Source: an uncultured Sulfitobacter sp.
GTDB lineage: Bacteria > Pseudomonadota > Alphaproteobacteria > Rhodobacterales > Rhodobacteraceae
Assembly (NCBI GenBank): GCA_905182645.1
Contig: CAJJCJ010000004.1
Coordinates: 62,001-126,000 of the forward strand
Reading direction: 5' to 3'
DNA length: 64,000 bases
Below are positions 35,761 to 44,958 of this stretch, piece by piece. The translations under genes were made by a program, and so were the position numbers. Every line of letters starts with the position of its first letter. Within the stretch, counting starts at the first letter, position 1. The notes beneath the pieces are model-generated. The model was not told the origin of the DNA. It did no database searches and saw only the letters and a program-made list of their open reading frames with translations.

Positions 35761-36642
35761 TTACGATCGTTTTTTGCGCTGTGCGACTGCCTCGCGCCAT
35801 GTGATAAAACTGACTGAGGCCATGATCACAACGCCGCCTAAAATGACCCAACCATCGATGGGTTCTGCGAAAATAACGGCGCCTAAGATGACTGCCCAAA
35901 CAAGCTGCAGAAACGTCGCAGGCTGCGTGACGGTCAATGGGGCTGCGGCGAAGGCCAGTGTCATGGAGTAATGGCCAGCGGTTGCAAAACAAGCAACCAA
36001 GAACATCCACCCAACTTGCGCAAACGTCGGTGTCACCCAAACGACGTAAGCAAAGGGCGCCAAGCCAATCGTCACCATGATCGACAACATGCCGACAACG
36101 ACGGCAGCAGACACTTCGCCGGACATCAGTTTGGCGATCAAATAGCCCCCAGCAAACCCAAGGGCTGTGAACAGCATCGCGATATGGCCAGGGTCTAGTA
36201 CACGCATGCCGGGGCGCAAAATGATCATCGCACCGATCAAGGCCACACCCACGGCAACCATGCGACGTGGCGGCAAACGTTCACCCAAAAACAGCGCGGC
36301 CCCAATGGCCACGTAAACCGGACTGAGGTAATTCATCGCGGTGACCTCGGCCAAAGGAATGCGCGACATGGCGTAAAACCACAATATAACAGCGCCGGTA
36401 TGCACAAAGCCGCGCAGGCTAAACAGCATGATCTGTCGGCGATCTAGACGGGCGCGCAGGATCGGGCGGATCATCGGGATAACGAAAATAAGACCGAGCA
36501 AATACCGCAGAAACGCGGCTTCGGCGGCTGGCAGATCAGAGCCTATGTATTTCACAATGGCCGTGACGGCAACAAACATTAGGCCGGTGAGAACCATCCA
36601 GAAAATGCCCAACATAGGGCGTGAGGCGCGGGCTTGTTGCAT
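35761..36642 (-). CDS. DMT superfamily (EamA) transporter
   Basis: A 293-residue ten-helix transporter made of two EamA repeats. The first starts PMLGIFWMVLTGLMFVAVTAIVKYIGSDLPAAEAAFLRY and includes the family P-L-A-E-V-T-A-M-N-Y-L-S-P-V-Y segment; the second includes SAAVVVGMLSIMVTIGLAPFAYVVWV and PLTVTQPATFLQLVWAVILGAVIFAEPIDGW. ATG 36642 or the Met nine codons later could be the start. It is upstream of betI on the same strand but separated by the BetI operator. Metabolite export is likely and the substrate unknown. Confidence 0.85.
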   Translation of the reverse strand: MQQARASRPMLGIFWMVLTGLMFVAVTAIVKYIGSDLPAAEAAFLRYLLGLIFVIPMIRPILRARLDRRQIMLFSLRGFVHTGAVILWFYAMSRIPLAEVTAMNYLSPVYVAIGAALFLGERLPPRRMVAVGVALIGAMIILRPGMRVLDPGHIAMLFTALGFAGGYLIAKLMSGEVSAAVVVGMLSIMVTIGLAPFAYVVWVTPTFAQVGWMFLVACFATAGHYSMTLAFAAAPLTVTQPATFLQLVWAVILGAVIFAEPIDGWVILGGVVIMASVSFITWREAVAQRKKRS

Positions 36643-36728
36643 AGACAATCCGTGACAGGCGACAGGGCAAATAACAAGGGCGCGGCCATCGCTGACCACG
36701 CCCGTAATTTTCACACTACAATCGCGGT

Positions 36729-37475
36729 TTAGCCTTCGAACGAGGCCATTACGTCGTCGGATACATCCATGTTCGTGGTGACCCTCTGCACGTCGTCGTC
36801 TTCTTCCAGAATATCCAACAGCTTCATCAGTTTGGTGAACCCGTCGATGTCAAGCTCGGTGGTCATGTTGGGCTTCCAGATCAGCTTCGTGGATTCACTT
36901 TCGCCCAACTCTTTTTCCAAGGCGTTGGACACATCGTTCAGGTCTGTGTCGAGGCAATAAATCACGTGGTTGTCTTCGTCCGTCTGCACGTCATCTGCAC
37001 CCGCTTCAATCGCTGCCATCATCACTGTGTCTGCGTCGCCAACGGACGCAGGGTAAACCACCTCACCCATGCGATCGAACATGAAGCCGACTGATCCGGT
37101 TTCGCCCAAGTTGCCACCGTTTTTGGAAAACGTAGATCGAACCACAGACGCGGTGCGGTTTTTGTTGTCGGTCATCGCCTCGACGATCACGGCCACACCG
37201 CTGGGGCCATAACCTTCGTAACGGATTTCGTCGTAGTTATCGCCTTCGCCCGCTTCGGATTTCTTGATCGCGCGATCAATTACATCCTTTGGCACAGACA
37301 AGGATTTGGCCTCTTTGACGGCCATCCGCAGGCGCGGGTTTTTGTCCGGGTCAGGGTCGCCCATCTTGGCGGCCACAGTGATTTCCTTGGCCAATTTTGA
37401 AAACAGCTTAGAGCGCAGTTTGTCTTGGCGACCTTTGCGGTGCTGAATATTCGCCCATTTTGAGTGGCCAGCCAT
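36729..37475 (-). CDS. yebC: YebC/PmpR family protein
   Basis: A 248-residue TACO1/YebC protein beginning [37 protein letters not shown], followed by [27 protein letters not shown] and [50 protein letters not shown]. These are hallmark stretches. The family was annotated as transcriptional regulators, and recent work assigns members a role in relieving ribosome stalling at proline-rich stretches. It is often next to ruvC in other genomes but not here. A hairpin lies about 75 bases upstream. Confidence 0.96.
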   Translation of the reverse strand: MAGHSKWANIQHRKGRQDKLRSKLFSKLAKEITVAAKMGDPDPDKNPRLRMAVKEAKSLSVPKDVIDRAIKKSEAGEGDNYDEIRYEGYGPSGVAVIVEAMTDNKNRTASVVRSTFSKNGGNLGETGSVGFMFDRMGEVVYPASVGDADTVMMAAIEAGADDVQTDEDNHVIYCLDTDLNDVSNALEKELGESESTKLIWKPNMTTELDIDGFTKLMKLLDILEEDDDVQRVTTNMDVSDDVMASFEG

Positions 37476-37550
37476 GTCGATATCCTATTCGTCTTTGATT
37501 TGGTCCGTCTTATGCCACATCAGGGGAGCGGATCAAGCAGGTGTTGTTAA

Positions 37551-37597
37551 TTGGTTTTGTTTCAAAACCAAGCCTCCGGCGGACATATTTTTACTCA
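37551..37597. repeat. Perfect 9-bp hairpin plus roseobacter extragenic motif copy 3
   Basis: TTGGTTTTG (37551-37559) and CAAAACCAA (37563-37571) form a perfect stem with a three-base loop. GCCTCCGGCGGACATATTTTT follows immediately, a copy of the motif seen at 19745 and 33587. All of this lies between the SLC13 stop (37605) and yebC start (37475), and may be a terminator for the minus-strand transporter gene. Confidence 0.6.
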
Positions 37598-37604
37598 GAA
37601 AAAA

Positions 37605-39386
37605 TCAGAGCGGCCAGATCATCGGGATCACAAAGCTTACGATGGGTGCAAGCGATAGATTTAGCGGGATACCGAATTTTAGGAAATCCGCGAATCTGTA
37701 TCCACCGGGGCCATAAACAAGCGTGTTGGTTTGATATCCGATTGGGGTCGCAAAACTGGCGCTTGCGGCAATCATCACGGCGACCACAAGCGGACGTGGA
37801 TCAACGCCCAGCGCCGTGGCCAGCCCAATCGCCACCGGCGTCATCACCACGGCAACCGCATTATTGCTGACCAATTCGGTTAGCAGTGATGACAGCAGAT
37901 AAACCGAAAGCACCACAAAGAACGGCGGCAGCACGGTCATCACAGGCGAAATGGCGTCAGCGATCATTGCCACGGCGCCAGAAGATTGCAGCGCGCCTCC
38001 GACCCCAAGCATCGCAAAAATCAGCGCAAGCAGGCGACCGTCAATGTACGAAAATGCCTCTTCTCCGTCGATGCAGCCTGCCATCAAAACAACCGTCACG
38101 CCAACCATCGCGAGCATCAAAATGGGGGCGACATTCAGTGCGGCGAGAACCACAACCGACAGCAATGTCGCAATCGCAACCCATGCACGGCCACGGCGAA
38201 ACGCCCGTTCAGACGGTTTGGACACGTCACCAAGGTTCATATCATCGGCCAACCGCGAGATATCCTCGGGCGAGCCCTCAAGCAGCAGGGTATCCCCGAC
38301 GCGGACGACCAGATCGTCCATCTGCCGCCCGATGTTCGTATCACGACGGTGCACGGCCAACGTGTAAACTGCATAGCGACGGCGCAGGCGCATCGCCCCA
38401 AGCGTGCGGCCAACCATTTTACAGTTGGGTGTGATCAGGACTTCGACGGTTGTGGTTTCGACCGCCGATACCTGATCTACGCGGCGTAATTCTGGGGTTG
38501 CTTGTAGCGACAACAGTTCTGACATGGCGGTACGCAGCACGACGCGGTCATTCTTTTGTAAAACGACACCTTGCATATCACGGCGTAACGACGCGTCGCC
38601 ACGGATGACGTCAATCAGGCGTACGCCATCGCGTTTGAACAATTGCACACCCATAACATCGCGACCAATTAGGTTGCTTTCAAGGGGAATGACCGCCTCG
38701 GAAAAGAACCGCATTTTGGACCGGTCAGACAGTAGAGTCGCCATGCTTGCGCGGTCAGGCAGCAGGCGCGGCCCCGCAAAATACAGATAGATAAACGTCC
38801 ATGTGACGACGACCAAACCGATGGGAAAAATTTCCAATATACCAAACGGCTTCATCCCCGATGCGCGAGCCACGCCGTCAACCAATAGGTTTGTCGAGGT
38901 ACCCAGCAGGGTCATCGTCCCACCCACGATCGCTGCATAACTAAGCGGAATCAGCAGCTTAGACGCTGATGTACCCAAGGTTTTGGCCAATTGAACGAAT
39001 ACAGGGATCATGACAACCACCAGCGGTGTATTGTTCATAATTGCACTGGCAAAGGCCACAAACACCAGCGATCCGCCAATTGCACGCGCAGGGTTTTTCA
39101 CCGCTTGGCGTTCAACCATGCGCGTAAACGCATTCAACGCGCCTGTACGCACCAACGCCCCCACGATGATGAACATCGCCGCAATCGTCCACGGCGCAGG
39201 GTTCGCCAAGGCCATGACCGCATCGTCATATGACAACACGCCTGTGACAAGTAACGTGGATACGCCGATCAACGCGACGACTTCGGTTGGATAGACTTCG
39301 CGCAAGAACATCACGAACATCACGGCGACAACGGCCAAGGTCAGCCAAGCGCCTTGCGCCTGCGACAGGGAAATCAGATCAATCAT
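37605..39386 (-). CDS. SLC13-type transporter with central TrkA-C (RCK_C) domains
   Basis: A 593-residue membrane protein. The N-terminal half (about 1-200) and C-terminal part (about 400-593) are CitMHS/DASS-like transport domains with FASAIMNNTPLVVVMIPV and SSLLTELVSNNAVAVVMTPVAIGLA as the paired substrate/sodium loops, and YQTNTLVYGPGGYRFADFLKFG near the end. Two TrkA-C regulatory domains (about 215-385) lie between them: VIPLESNLIGRDVMGVQLF and VLITPNCKMVGRTLGAMRL. This arrangement is typical of bacterial sulfate or dicarboxylate carriers. It is coupled to the downstream genes' upstream neighbours by an ATGA overlap with the EamA gene. Confidence 0.88.
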   Translation of the reverse strand: MIDLISLSQAQGAWLTLAVVAVMFVMFLREVYPTEVVALIGVSTLLVTGVLSYDDAVMALANPAPWTIAAMFIIVGALVRTGALNAFTRMVERQAVKNPARAIGGSLVFVAFASAIMNNTPLVVVMIPVFVQLAKTLGTSASKLLIPLSYAAIVGGTMTLLGTSTNLLVDGVARASGMKPFGILEIFPIGLVVVTWTFIYLYFAGPRLLPDRASMATLLSDRSKMRFFSEAVIPLESNLIGRDVMGVQLFKRDGVRLIDVIRGDASLRRDMQGVVLQKNDRVVLRTAMSELLSLQATPELRRVDQVSAVETTTVEVLITPNCKMVGRTLGAMRLRRRYAVYTLAVHRRDTNIGRQMDDLVVRVGDTLLLEGSPEDISRLADDMNLGDVSKPSERAFRRGRAWVAIATLLSVVVLAALNVAPILMLAMVGVTVVLMAGCIDGEEAFSYIDGRLLALIFAMLGVGGALQSSGAVAMIADAISPVMTVLPPFFVVLSVYLLSSLLTELVSNNAVAVVMTPVAIGLATALGVDPRPLVVAVMIAASASFATPIGYQTNTLVYGPGGYRFADFLKFGIPLNLSLAPIVSFVIPMIWPL

Positions 39387-40282
39387 GTTTCAATTTCAGC
39401 ATCAACGTGGCGTGGGCGCACAAGTGCGATCCCACAGAGCATCAGCACCAACGCAGCCCAAACCCAGCCAGAATACCTTTCGCCAAGCAGCAGCATCGCC
39501 CAGATGACGCCAAAGCCGGTCACAAGATAGGACACCTGCCCCGCGAATACTGCCCCTGCACGCCCAACAAGCCAAACATAGGTGATATAGACCGACACAT
39601 GGATCAGCGACGACAGCAGAAACGCTAAATCCGCAAGAATGTAAGGTGGGCGCGGGTCAATGAACTGGCCCGTGGACAGTGCCAACGGCAACGCAATTGC
39701 GGTTCCCAGACATGACGCACCACAAAGTAATTGCACCGGATCAAGCCCGCCTGTGCCCCATTTCGCGACAACATTCCCCTCGATTGCATAGCAAAGCGGC
39801 GCGATCAGGGCCAAAGGCAGGATCGCGACCATTGCGCGGTCTGGCAGGCTCGCTTCGGGGAATGCGATCAGACTGACACCCAAAAGGCCCAGCGACAACC
39901 CGGCCATGCGTCGCCATGTGAACCAATCAGTACCCAGCGCGAGCGCAATCGGGAAGGCGAGCATCGGAATGGTCGCGATCACAATTGACATGACCCCCGC
40001 TGGTAGGAAAAATGCGGCACGGTAGCTGGCAGTATTCGGGATCAGCGTCCCGATCAGGGCGATCATCGCAAAAAACCCGAAGGTTTTGGCCGATAGCGGC
40101 AGCGGCTTGCGCTGGATCAGCAACAAGGTGCTTGTCAGCACTGCTCCAATCGCCAGTTGCCAGAAAATGAGCCCAAACGGCAGGTATCCTGCGCCTACTG
40201 TGATCTTGGTCAGCGGTTGGGTCATGCCCCAGCCCGCACCAAGAAATACCAGAATAATCGTTAGGCGGGCGCGTTCATTCAT
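39383..40282 (-). CDS. DMT superfamily (EamA) transporter
   Basis: A 299-residue ten-helix protein with two EamA repeats, starting MNERARLTIILVFLGAGWGMTQPLTKITVGAGYLPFGLIFWQ and ending in AGAVFAGQVSYLVTGFGVIWAMLLLGERYSGWVWAALVLMLCGIALV. The G-E-R-Y-S-G-W-V-W-A-A-L segment is the standard last-helix signature. It overlaps ymdB upstream and the SLC13 gene downstream by four bases each, so three genes share a message without obvious functional connection. Substrate unknown. Confidence 0.87.
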   Translation of the reverse strand: MNERARLTIILVFLGAGWGMTQPLTKITVGAGYLPFGLIFWQLAIGAVLTSTLLLIQRKPLPLSAKTFGFFAMIALIGTLIPNTASYRAAFFLPAGVMSIVIATIPMLAFPIALALGTDWFTWRRMAGLSLGLLGVSLIAFPEASLPDRAMVAILPLALIAPLCYAIEGNVVAKWGTGGLDPVQLLCGASCLGTAIALPLALSTGQFIDPRPPYILADLAFLLSSLIHVSVYITYVWLVGRAGAVFAGQVSYLVTGFGVIWAMLLLGERYSGWVWAALVLMLCGIALVRPRHVDAEIET

Positions 40283-41094
40283 GCGGGGCCAGCGGCAGAC
40301 AATCGGCCACCTTGGCGAACCATTTCAACCCGCGCGGCCTTACCTGTGCGGTCATCGGTTTCCACGTAAAGGCCCGACAACGTCGCTTCTGATGCGGCGG
40401 GCGTGAACCTTTCCTTTGGCATACCGGTGATAAAACGGCGCAAAGGCTCGGCTTTATCCATGCCGATGACTGAATTGTAATCGCCGCACATGCCTGCATC
40501 TGACTGAAACGCAGTGCCGCCAGACAAGATCATCGCGTCGGCAGTTGGCACATGGGTATGTGTGCCCACAACGATGCTGGCGCGGCCATCACAGAAATGA
40601 CCGACAGCCATCTTTTCAGACGTGGCTTCACAGTGAATGTCCACAAGGCTTGCTTGAACTGCGCCCCCCATCGGGTATTGGCGCAACACGGCGTCCAGCG
40701 CCGAAAACGGGTCATCAAAGGGGCGTTTCATAAACACTTGGCCCAGCGCTTGGGTCACCATGACCTTGCGACCTTGGGTCGCGGGGAACACACGCACCCC
40801 AACACCCGGTGCAGCCTTGGAGAAATTCAGCGGACGGATGATACGCGGCTCATGCGTCGCAAACGTCATCATGTCCTTTTGGTCAAACGCATGGTCGCCC
40901 AGCGTCAGCACATCAACGCCGGCATCCAGCAACGTCTTAGCATGGGCGCCCGAAAGCCCCATACCGCCGGTCGCGTTTTCACCATTGACCACAACAAAAT
41001 CAAGCCGCCAATCACGCCGCAGTCGTGGCAGGTGATCAATCACCGCCGTCCGGCCTGCGCGGCCCATCACATCACCTAGGAAAAGTATCTTCAT
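40279..41094 (-). CDS. ymdB: YmdB-family calcineurin-like metallophosphoesterase
   Basis: A 271-residue TIGR00282 protein. The dimetal site is spread over KILFLGDVMGRAGR, VNGENATGGMGL, TLGDHAFDQKDM, DIHCEATSEKMAVG and VGTHTHVPTADA. Members hydrolyse 2',3'-cyclic nucleotides and influence global RNA turnover in Bacillus. Starts 84 bases after the stop of the upstream cyclo-ligase gene and is first in a chain of overlapping genes (ymdB, EamA, SLC13). Confidence 0.93.
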   Translation of the reverse strand: MKILFLGDVMGRAGRTAVIDHLPRLRRDWRLDFVVVNGENATGGMGLSGAHAKTLLDAGVDVLTLGDHAFDQKDMMTFATHEPRIIRPLNFSKAAPGVGVRVFPATQGRKVMVTQALGQVFMKRPFDDPFSALDAVLRQYPMGGAVQASLVDIHCEATSEKMAVGHFCDGRASIVVGTHTHVPTADAMILSGGTAFQSDAGMCGDYNSVIGMDKAEPLRRFITGMPKERFTPAASEATLSGLYVETDDRTGKAARVEMVRQGGRLSAAGPA

Positions 41095-41170
41095 AGGCCC
41101 CTGTTACGGGTAACGGCGCATTTCTTCTACAAGAATTTTGGGTTTCCAAATCTTAGCCTGAAAACGCTTG

Positions 41171-41725
41171 TTAGAACGATGTTTGACCGCTCTCGGTAAT
41201 CATCAGATTAAGCGGTTGATCCGTTGGTTCCAACGGGATGCTGTCAGCCTGTTGCGCGGTGTAGGCAAAGCCGATCGCAAGCGTCGCTTGATTGGCGCGC
41301 AGCCCCTCTAAGGTCCGGTCGTAAAACCCACCACCATAGCCAAGTCGCCCGCCAGTTAAATCATAGGCCACCAAAGGCACGATGACGATTTCAGGTGTCA
41401 TCCAATCGCCCTCAGCCGGAATAAACGCACCAAATTCTCCTGCGATCATCTCAACGCCCGGTTCCCACAGGCGGAACTTCAGCGGTTGACCAGCCCCAAG
41501 GATCATAGGGACACCAACGGGACCATGCGCTGACGCCTCTTCCATCGCGGCGGTCGGGTCAATTTCAGTACGCATCGCCATATATCCCGCAAGCGGCACA
41601 CCGCGGTGGCCTGCCAGAAATGCACTAAGATATGCCGCTGTGCCAACCCCGCTATCATGCGCAACTTTGCGGCGGGCAAAGGCAGCTTTGCGCGCGGCGT
41701 CCTTGCGTTCAGTTAAAGTAGCCAT
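41171..41725 (-). CDS. 5-formyltetrahydrofolate cyclo-ligase
   Basis: Converts 5-formyl-THF to 5,10-methenyl-THF using ATP, restoring folate cofactors. 184 residues. The N-terminal basic helix is TERKDAARKAAFARRK, MRTEIDP is the substrate-side loop, and GGRLGYGGGFYDRTLEGL is the diagnostic ATP/Mg motif. Its start lies within the last 13 bases of mgtE. In many proteobacteria 6S RNA flanks this gene, but the overlap with mgtE leaves no room upstream and I see no 6S candidate. Confidence 0.93.
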   Translation of the reverse strand: MATLTERKDAARKAAFARRKVAHDSGVGTAAYLSAFLAGHRGVPLAGYMAMRTEIDPTAAMEEASAHGPVGVPMILGAGQPLKFRLWEPGVEMIAGEFGAFIPAEGDWMTPEIVIVPLVAYDLTGGRLGYGGGFYDRTLEGLRANQATLAIGFAYTAQQADSIPLEPTDQPLNLMITESGQTSF

Positions 41726-43089
41726 GCTGATGCCAATCCCAAAAATGCGAAAAATCCGATGACGTCTGTGACGGTGGTCACAAATGCACCCGACGCCAGT
41801 GCAGGGTCAACGCCGCCCCGTTCAAGCAACACCGGCACCATTGTGCCCGCAAGCCCTGCAACAACCATGTTAATCACCATCGCCACGGCGATCACAACAC
41901 CAAGCATCAGGGTACCAAACCAAACCGCGCTCACGATGCCCATCACAACGGCAAAGATCATACCATTCACCAGTCCAACAAGCGCTTCACGGCGGATAAC
42001 CCGCCAAACGTTTGCCCCTGTCAAATCGCGGGTCGCAAGCGCGCGCACGGCGACCGTCAACGACTGCGTACCTGCATTGCCGCCCATCGATGCGACGATC
42101 GGCATCAGCACAGCCAAGGCGACAAACCCCGAGATCGTATCTTCAAACATCGAAATCACCAGCGAAGCAAAGATCGCAGTCACAAGGTTCACCGCCAACC
42201 ACGGAAACCGTTGGCGAGTGGTCGCAATAACGCGGTCAGACAATGACCCTTCGCCAACACCGGCAAGGCGCAAAATGTCTTCTTCCGCTTCTTCTTCCAG
42301 AAACGCCATCGCGTCATCGATGGTAATCACGCCAACAATGCGGTCGTCATCATCGACCACGGGGGCGGTGATCATGTGATAGTGGTTGATCGCTTGGGCG
42401 ACTTCTTCAACGTCCTGATTGACGTGAAAGGTGCGGAACGTGTCTTCGACAATATCCGACAACGGCACGTCGCGGCGCGATGACAGCAACCGGCCCAACG
42501 TGACATAGCCCACGGCCTTAAGGCGCGGATCAACAAGGATCACGTGGTAAAACTGGTCTGGCAGGTCAACGTCATCAGACCGCAAGAAATCAATCGCCTC
42601 ACCAACAGTCCAATGATCCGGCGCGCGGACAAGTTCGGACTGCATGTGACGACCAGCGGATTCCTCTGGGTATGACAGCGCCTGTTCAACCGCGACACGG
42701 TCACCAGCATCCAGCGCATCCAGAGCGGCCTCTTGTTGTTCCTCGTCCAGATATTCAACCAAATCAACAACGTCATCGGTTTCCAGCTCGCGGACGGCGT
42801 CAGCAAATTCATCGGGGGCAAGGCTTTCGATGACCTCTTCGCGCAGCTTTTCATCCAGTTCGGACAGAACATCGCCGTCCATGCCACCTTTCCACACACT
42901 CAACAAATCGCGCCGCTGGCGGCTGTCGATCAGTTCGATCAGGTGGGCAATATCGGCAGGGTGCAGCGGGTCAAGCAAAGCGTCAACATAGACGGATTGT
43001 CCAGTCTCCACCGCGCTCATTACGTCGGCGACTAGACGGTCGGAAATACCAAAGGCTTCGTCGTCGATGTCATCAGGTACATCAGTCAT
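41713..43089 (-). CDS. mgtE: MgtE-type magnesium channel
   Basis: A 458-residue Mg2+ channel. The N-terminal superhelical domain is IAHLIELIDSRQRRDLLSVW...LREEVIESLAPDEFADAVRELETDDVVDLVEYLDEEQQEAALDAL. Two CBS domains follow (SYPEESAGRHMQSELVRAPD through FLEEEAEEDILRLAGVGE), acting as intracellular Mg2+ sensors. Five C-terminal helices include FVALAVLMPIVASMGGNAGTQSLTVAVRALA, with the pore Asp region in PALASGAFVTTVTDVIGFFAFLG. ATG 43089 has a strong GGAGG seven bases upstream. It overlaps the cyclo-ligase gene. Confidence 0.95.
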   Translation of the reverse strand: MTDVPDDIDDEAFGISDRLVADVMSAVETGQSVYVDALLDPLHPADIAHLIELIDSRQRRDLLSVWKGGMDGDVLSELDEKLREEVIESLAPDEFADAVRELETDDVVDLVEYLDEEQQEAALDALDAGDRVAVEQALSYPEESAGRHMQSELVRAPDHWTVGEAIDFLRSDDVDLPDQFYHVILVDPRLKAVGYVTLGRLLSSRRDVPLSDIVEDTFRTFHVNQDVEEVAQAINHYHMITAPVVDDDDRIVGVITIDDAMAFLEEEAEEDILRLAGVGEGSLSDRVIATTRQRFPWLAVNLVTAIFASLVISMFEDTISGFVALAVLMPIVASMGGNAGTQSLTVAVRALATRDLTGANVWRVIRREALVGLVNGMIFAVVMGIVSAVWFGTLMLGVVIAVAMVINMVVAGLAGTMVPVLLERGGVDPALASGAFVTTVTDVIGFFAFLGLASAWLL

Positions 43090-43207
43090 CGCGCCGCCTC
43101 CTTTGTCCGTCTTTGGGCAACATAACGTCTTGCGAACATCGCACAAGCGGCGGTAAGCCAATTACTGGCGATTTACAGCGCGGCGCTGCACGGCCTAAGG
43201 TGATATT

Positions 43208-44500
43208 ATGACAAAACAGCTTTTATTTGGAACGACCCTGCAATTTACTGGCCAACCGTTGGTCGACGCGTGGGAAGACTGCGTGCATGTGATCAGCGCC
43301 GGCGCTGTGTTGGTCGAGGACGGCCAGATTACAGCCGTTGATGACGCAAGCTCGCTGAAATCTGCCCATCCGGACGCACAAATCACCGATTACGGGACCG
43401 ACCTGATAACCGCAGGCTTTATCGATGCGCATATGCATTACCCACAAACTGCGATGATTGCGAGCTGGGGCAAGCAACTTATTGACTGGCTCAACACCTA
43501 TACTTTCCCCGAAGAAAGCCGCTTTGGCGACGCCGATTACGCAACCGAGATCGCAGGCCGGACCTGTGATTTGGCAATCGCACATGGCACCACAACGCTG
43601 ACCAGCTTTTGCACGATCCATCCAACCAGCGTGAACGCGTTTTTCGATGCAGCCGCCACACGCGGCATGGCTGTGATCGCAGGCAAAACCTGTATGGACC
43701 GGAACGCACCAGATACCCTGCGCGACACGGCGCAGACGGCCTATGACGATAGCAAAGCCTTGTTGGAGAAATGGCATGGCAATGGGCGGGCAACTTATGC
43801 GATCACACCGCGATTTTCACCGACGTCGACCCCCGACCAGCTGGCAGCACTTGGCGCGCTTTGGGCTGAAAACCCAGATTGCCTGATGCAGACGCACCTG
43901 TCCGAACAGCACGACGAGATTGCATGGGTGCGCGATCTGTTCCCAACCGCGCGCGATTATTTGGATACCTACGAGGCCCACGGATTGCTCAGCGCAAAAG
44001 GCATTTATGGGCATGCCATCCACCTGGAACCACGCGAGATTGATCGGCTATCCGAAATTGGCGGCGGCTTGGTCCACTGCCCCACATCCAACACCTTCAT
44101 TGGGTCAGGATTATTCGACACGCTGGGCCTTGCGGCGCGAGGTATTAGCACAGGACTGGCGACAGACACAGGCGGCGGATCATCGTTTTCGATGTTGCAC
44201 ACAATGGCTGCGGCCTACGAGATCGGGCAGTTGCGCGGCACCGCGTTACACCCTGCACAATTGATGTGGATGGCGACCGAAGGGTCCGCCGCAGTACTGC
44301 ACAAATCTGGCGAAATCGGACACTTGGGCGCGGGCTCGGCGGCGGATATCACCGTGCTGAACCTTGCGTCGACTCCCGCAATCGCACAGCGTCATGCGCG
44401 CGCCACCGACGTTTGGGATGCGCTATTCCCGACCATCATGATGGGCGATGATAGGGCCATTCGCGATGTCTGGATCGCGGGCGTACGTCAGCAGGGCTGA
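43208..44500 (+). CDS. guaD: Guanine deaminase
   Basis: Deaminates guanine to xanthine. 430 residues of the amidohydrolase superfamily. First zinc motif is PGFIDAHMHYPQT, then ASWGKQLIDWLNTYTFPEESRF (a stretch typical of guanine deaminase), TSFCTIHPTSVNAFFDAA, the third-ligand segment QTHLSEQHDEIAWV, HAIHLEPREIDRLSEIGGGLVHCPTSN and the catalytic Asp in LATDTGGGSSFSML. It starts a plus-strand island and faces the 8-oxoguanine deaminase-like gene, suggesting a purine catabolism locus, although xanthine dehydrogenase is not in the window. Confidence 0.92.
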   Translation: MTKQLLFGTTLQFTGQPLVDAWEDCVHVISAGAVLVEDGQITAVDDASSLKSAHPDAQITDYGTDLITAGFIDAHMHYPQTAMIASWGKQLIDWLNTYTFPEESRFGDADYATEIAGRTCDLAIAHGTTTLTSFCTIHPTSVNAFFDAAATRGMAVIAGKTCMDRNAPDTLRDTAQTAYDDSKALLEKWHGNGRATYAITPRFSPTSTPDQLAALGALWAENPDCLMQTHLSEQHDEIAWVRDLFPTARDYLDTYEAHGLLSAKGIYGHAIHLEPREIDRLSEIGGGLVHCPTSNTFIGSGLFDTLGLAARGISTGLATDTGGGSSFSMLHTMAAAYEIGQLRGTALHPAQLMWMATEGSAAVLHKSGEIGHLGAGSAADITVLNLASTPAIAQRHARATDVWDALFPTIMMGDDRAIRDVWIAGVRQQG

Positions 44501-44955
44501 TACAGCATCAATACCCACGTATCGCCCGCACGGCCAAGCCCGTAGCTTGCCATGCCTGTGTTCACCATATTGCGACGGTGGCCTTCGGATGCCATCCATC
44601 CGGCAAAGACTTCGACAGAAGACATTTGCCCCTTGGCGATGTTTTCGCCAATGCCGCAGGCCGGAATACCCGCCACCGCCGCACGGGCACCAGAGCTGAT
44701 ACCTTCAGGCGAATTATGTGAAAAATAACCGCGCCTATCCATATCAACAGCATGGGCGCGGGCGACGGCTGCCAATTGGGCATTATGTGCAATTGGTTTG
44801 CTGCGTACATTTTGAAATTGGGCATCAAAGCCCGCATCAGGCGCCTGACTTCAAACCAACGTGCGGACCTGCTGGTTTGAAACGGTTGCTATAGGAATGG
44901 GGATAATAATTGGCACACAGGCGGAGAGCCCCAAAATTATTGCCAGTACGCGAAT
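44488..44955 (-). pseudogene. CAP/SCP-domain lipoprotein, lost start and in-frame TGA
   Basis: The frame immediately follows the amidohydrolase stop: ATT-CGC-GTA..., reading (I)RVLAIILGLSAC, a lipoprotein signal with lipobox LSAC whose start codon is ATT where ATG is expected. After 34 codons TGA occurs at 44851-44853. The same frame continues SQAPDAGFDAQFQNVRSKP, IAHNAQLAAVARAHAVDMDRRGYFSHNSPEG, and ENIAKGQMSSVEVFAGWMASEGHRRNMVNTGM, the complete CAP (YkwD/SCP) domain with HA-x-DM, FSHN, GENIA and SEGHRRNM motifs. A TTG at 44775 could initiate a 95-residue fragment lacking export signals. Two lesions argue for real decay. Confidence 0.78.
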
Positions 44956-44958
44956 AAA

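Noticed and set aside
41095-41170. 6S RNA near the 5-formyl-THF cyclo-ligase gene
   Set aside because: This neighbourhood commonly holds ssrS in proteobacteria, but only 76 bases are free and no large open-bubble hairpin is visible.
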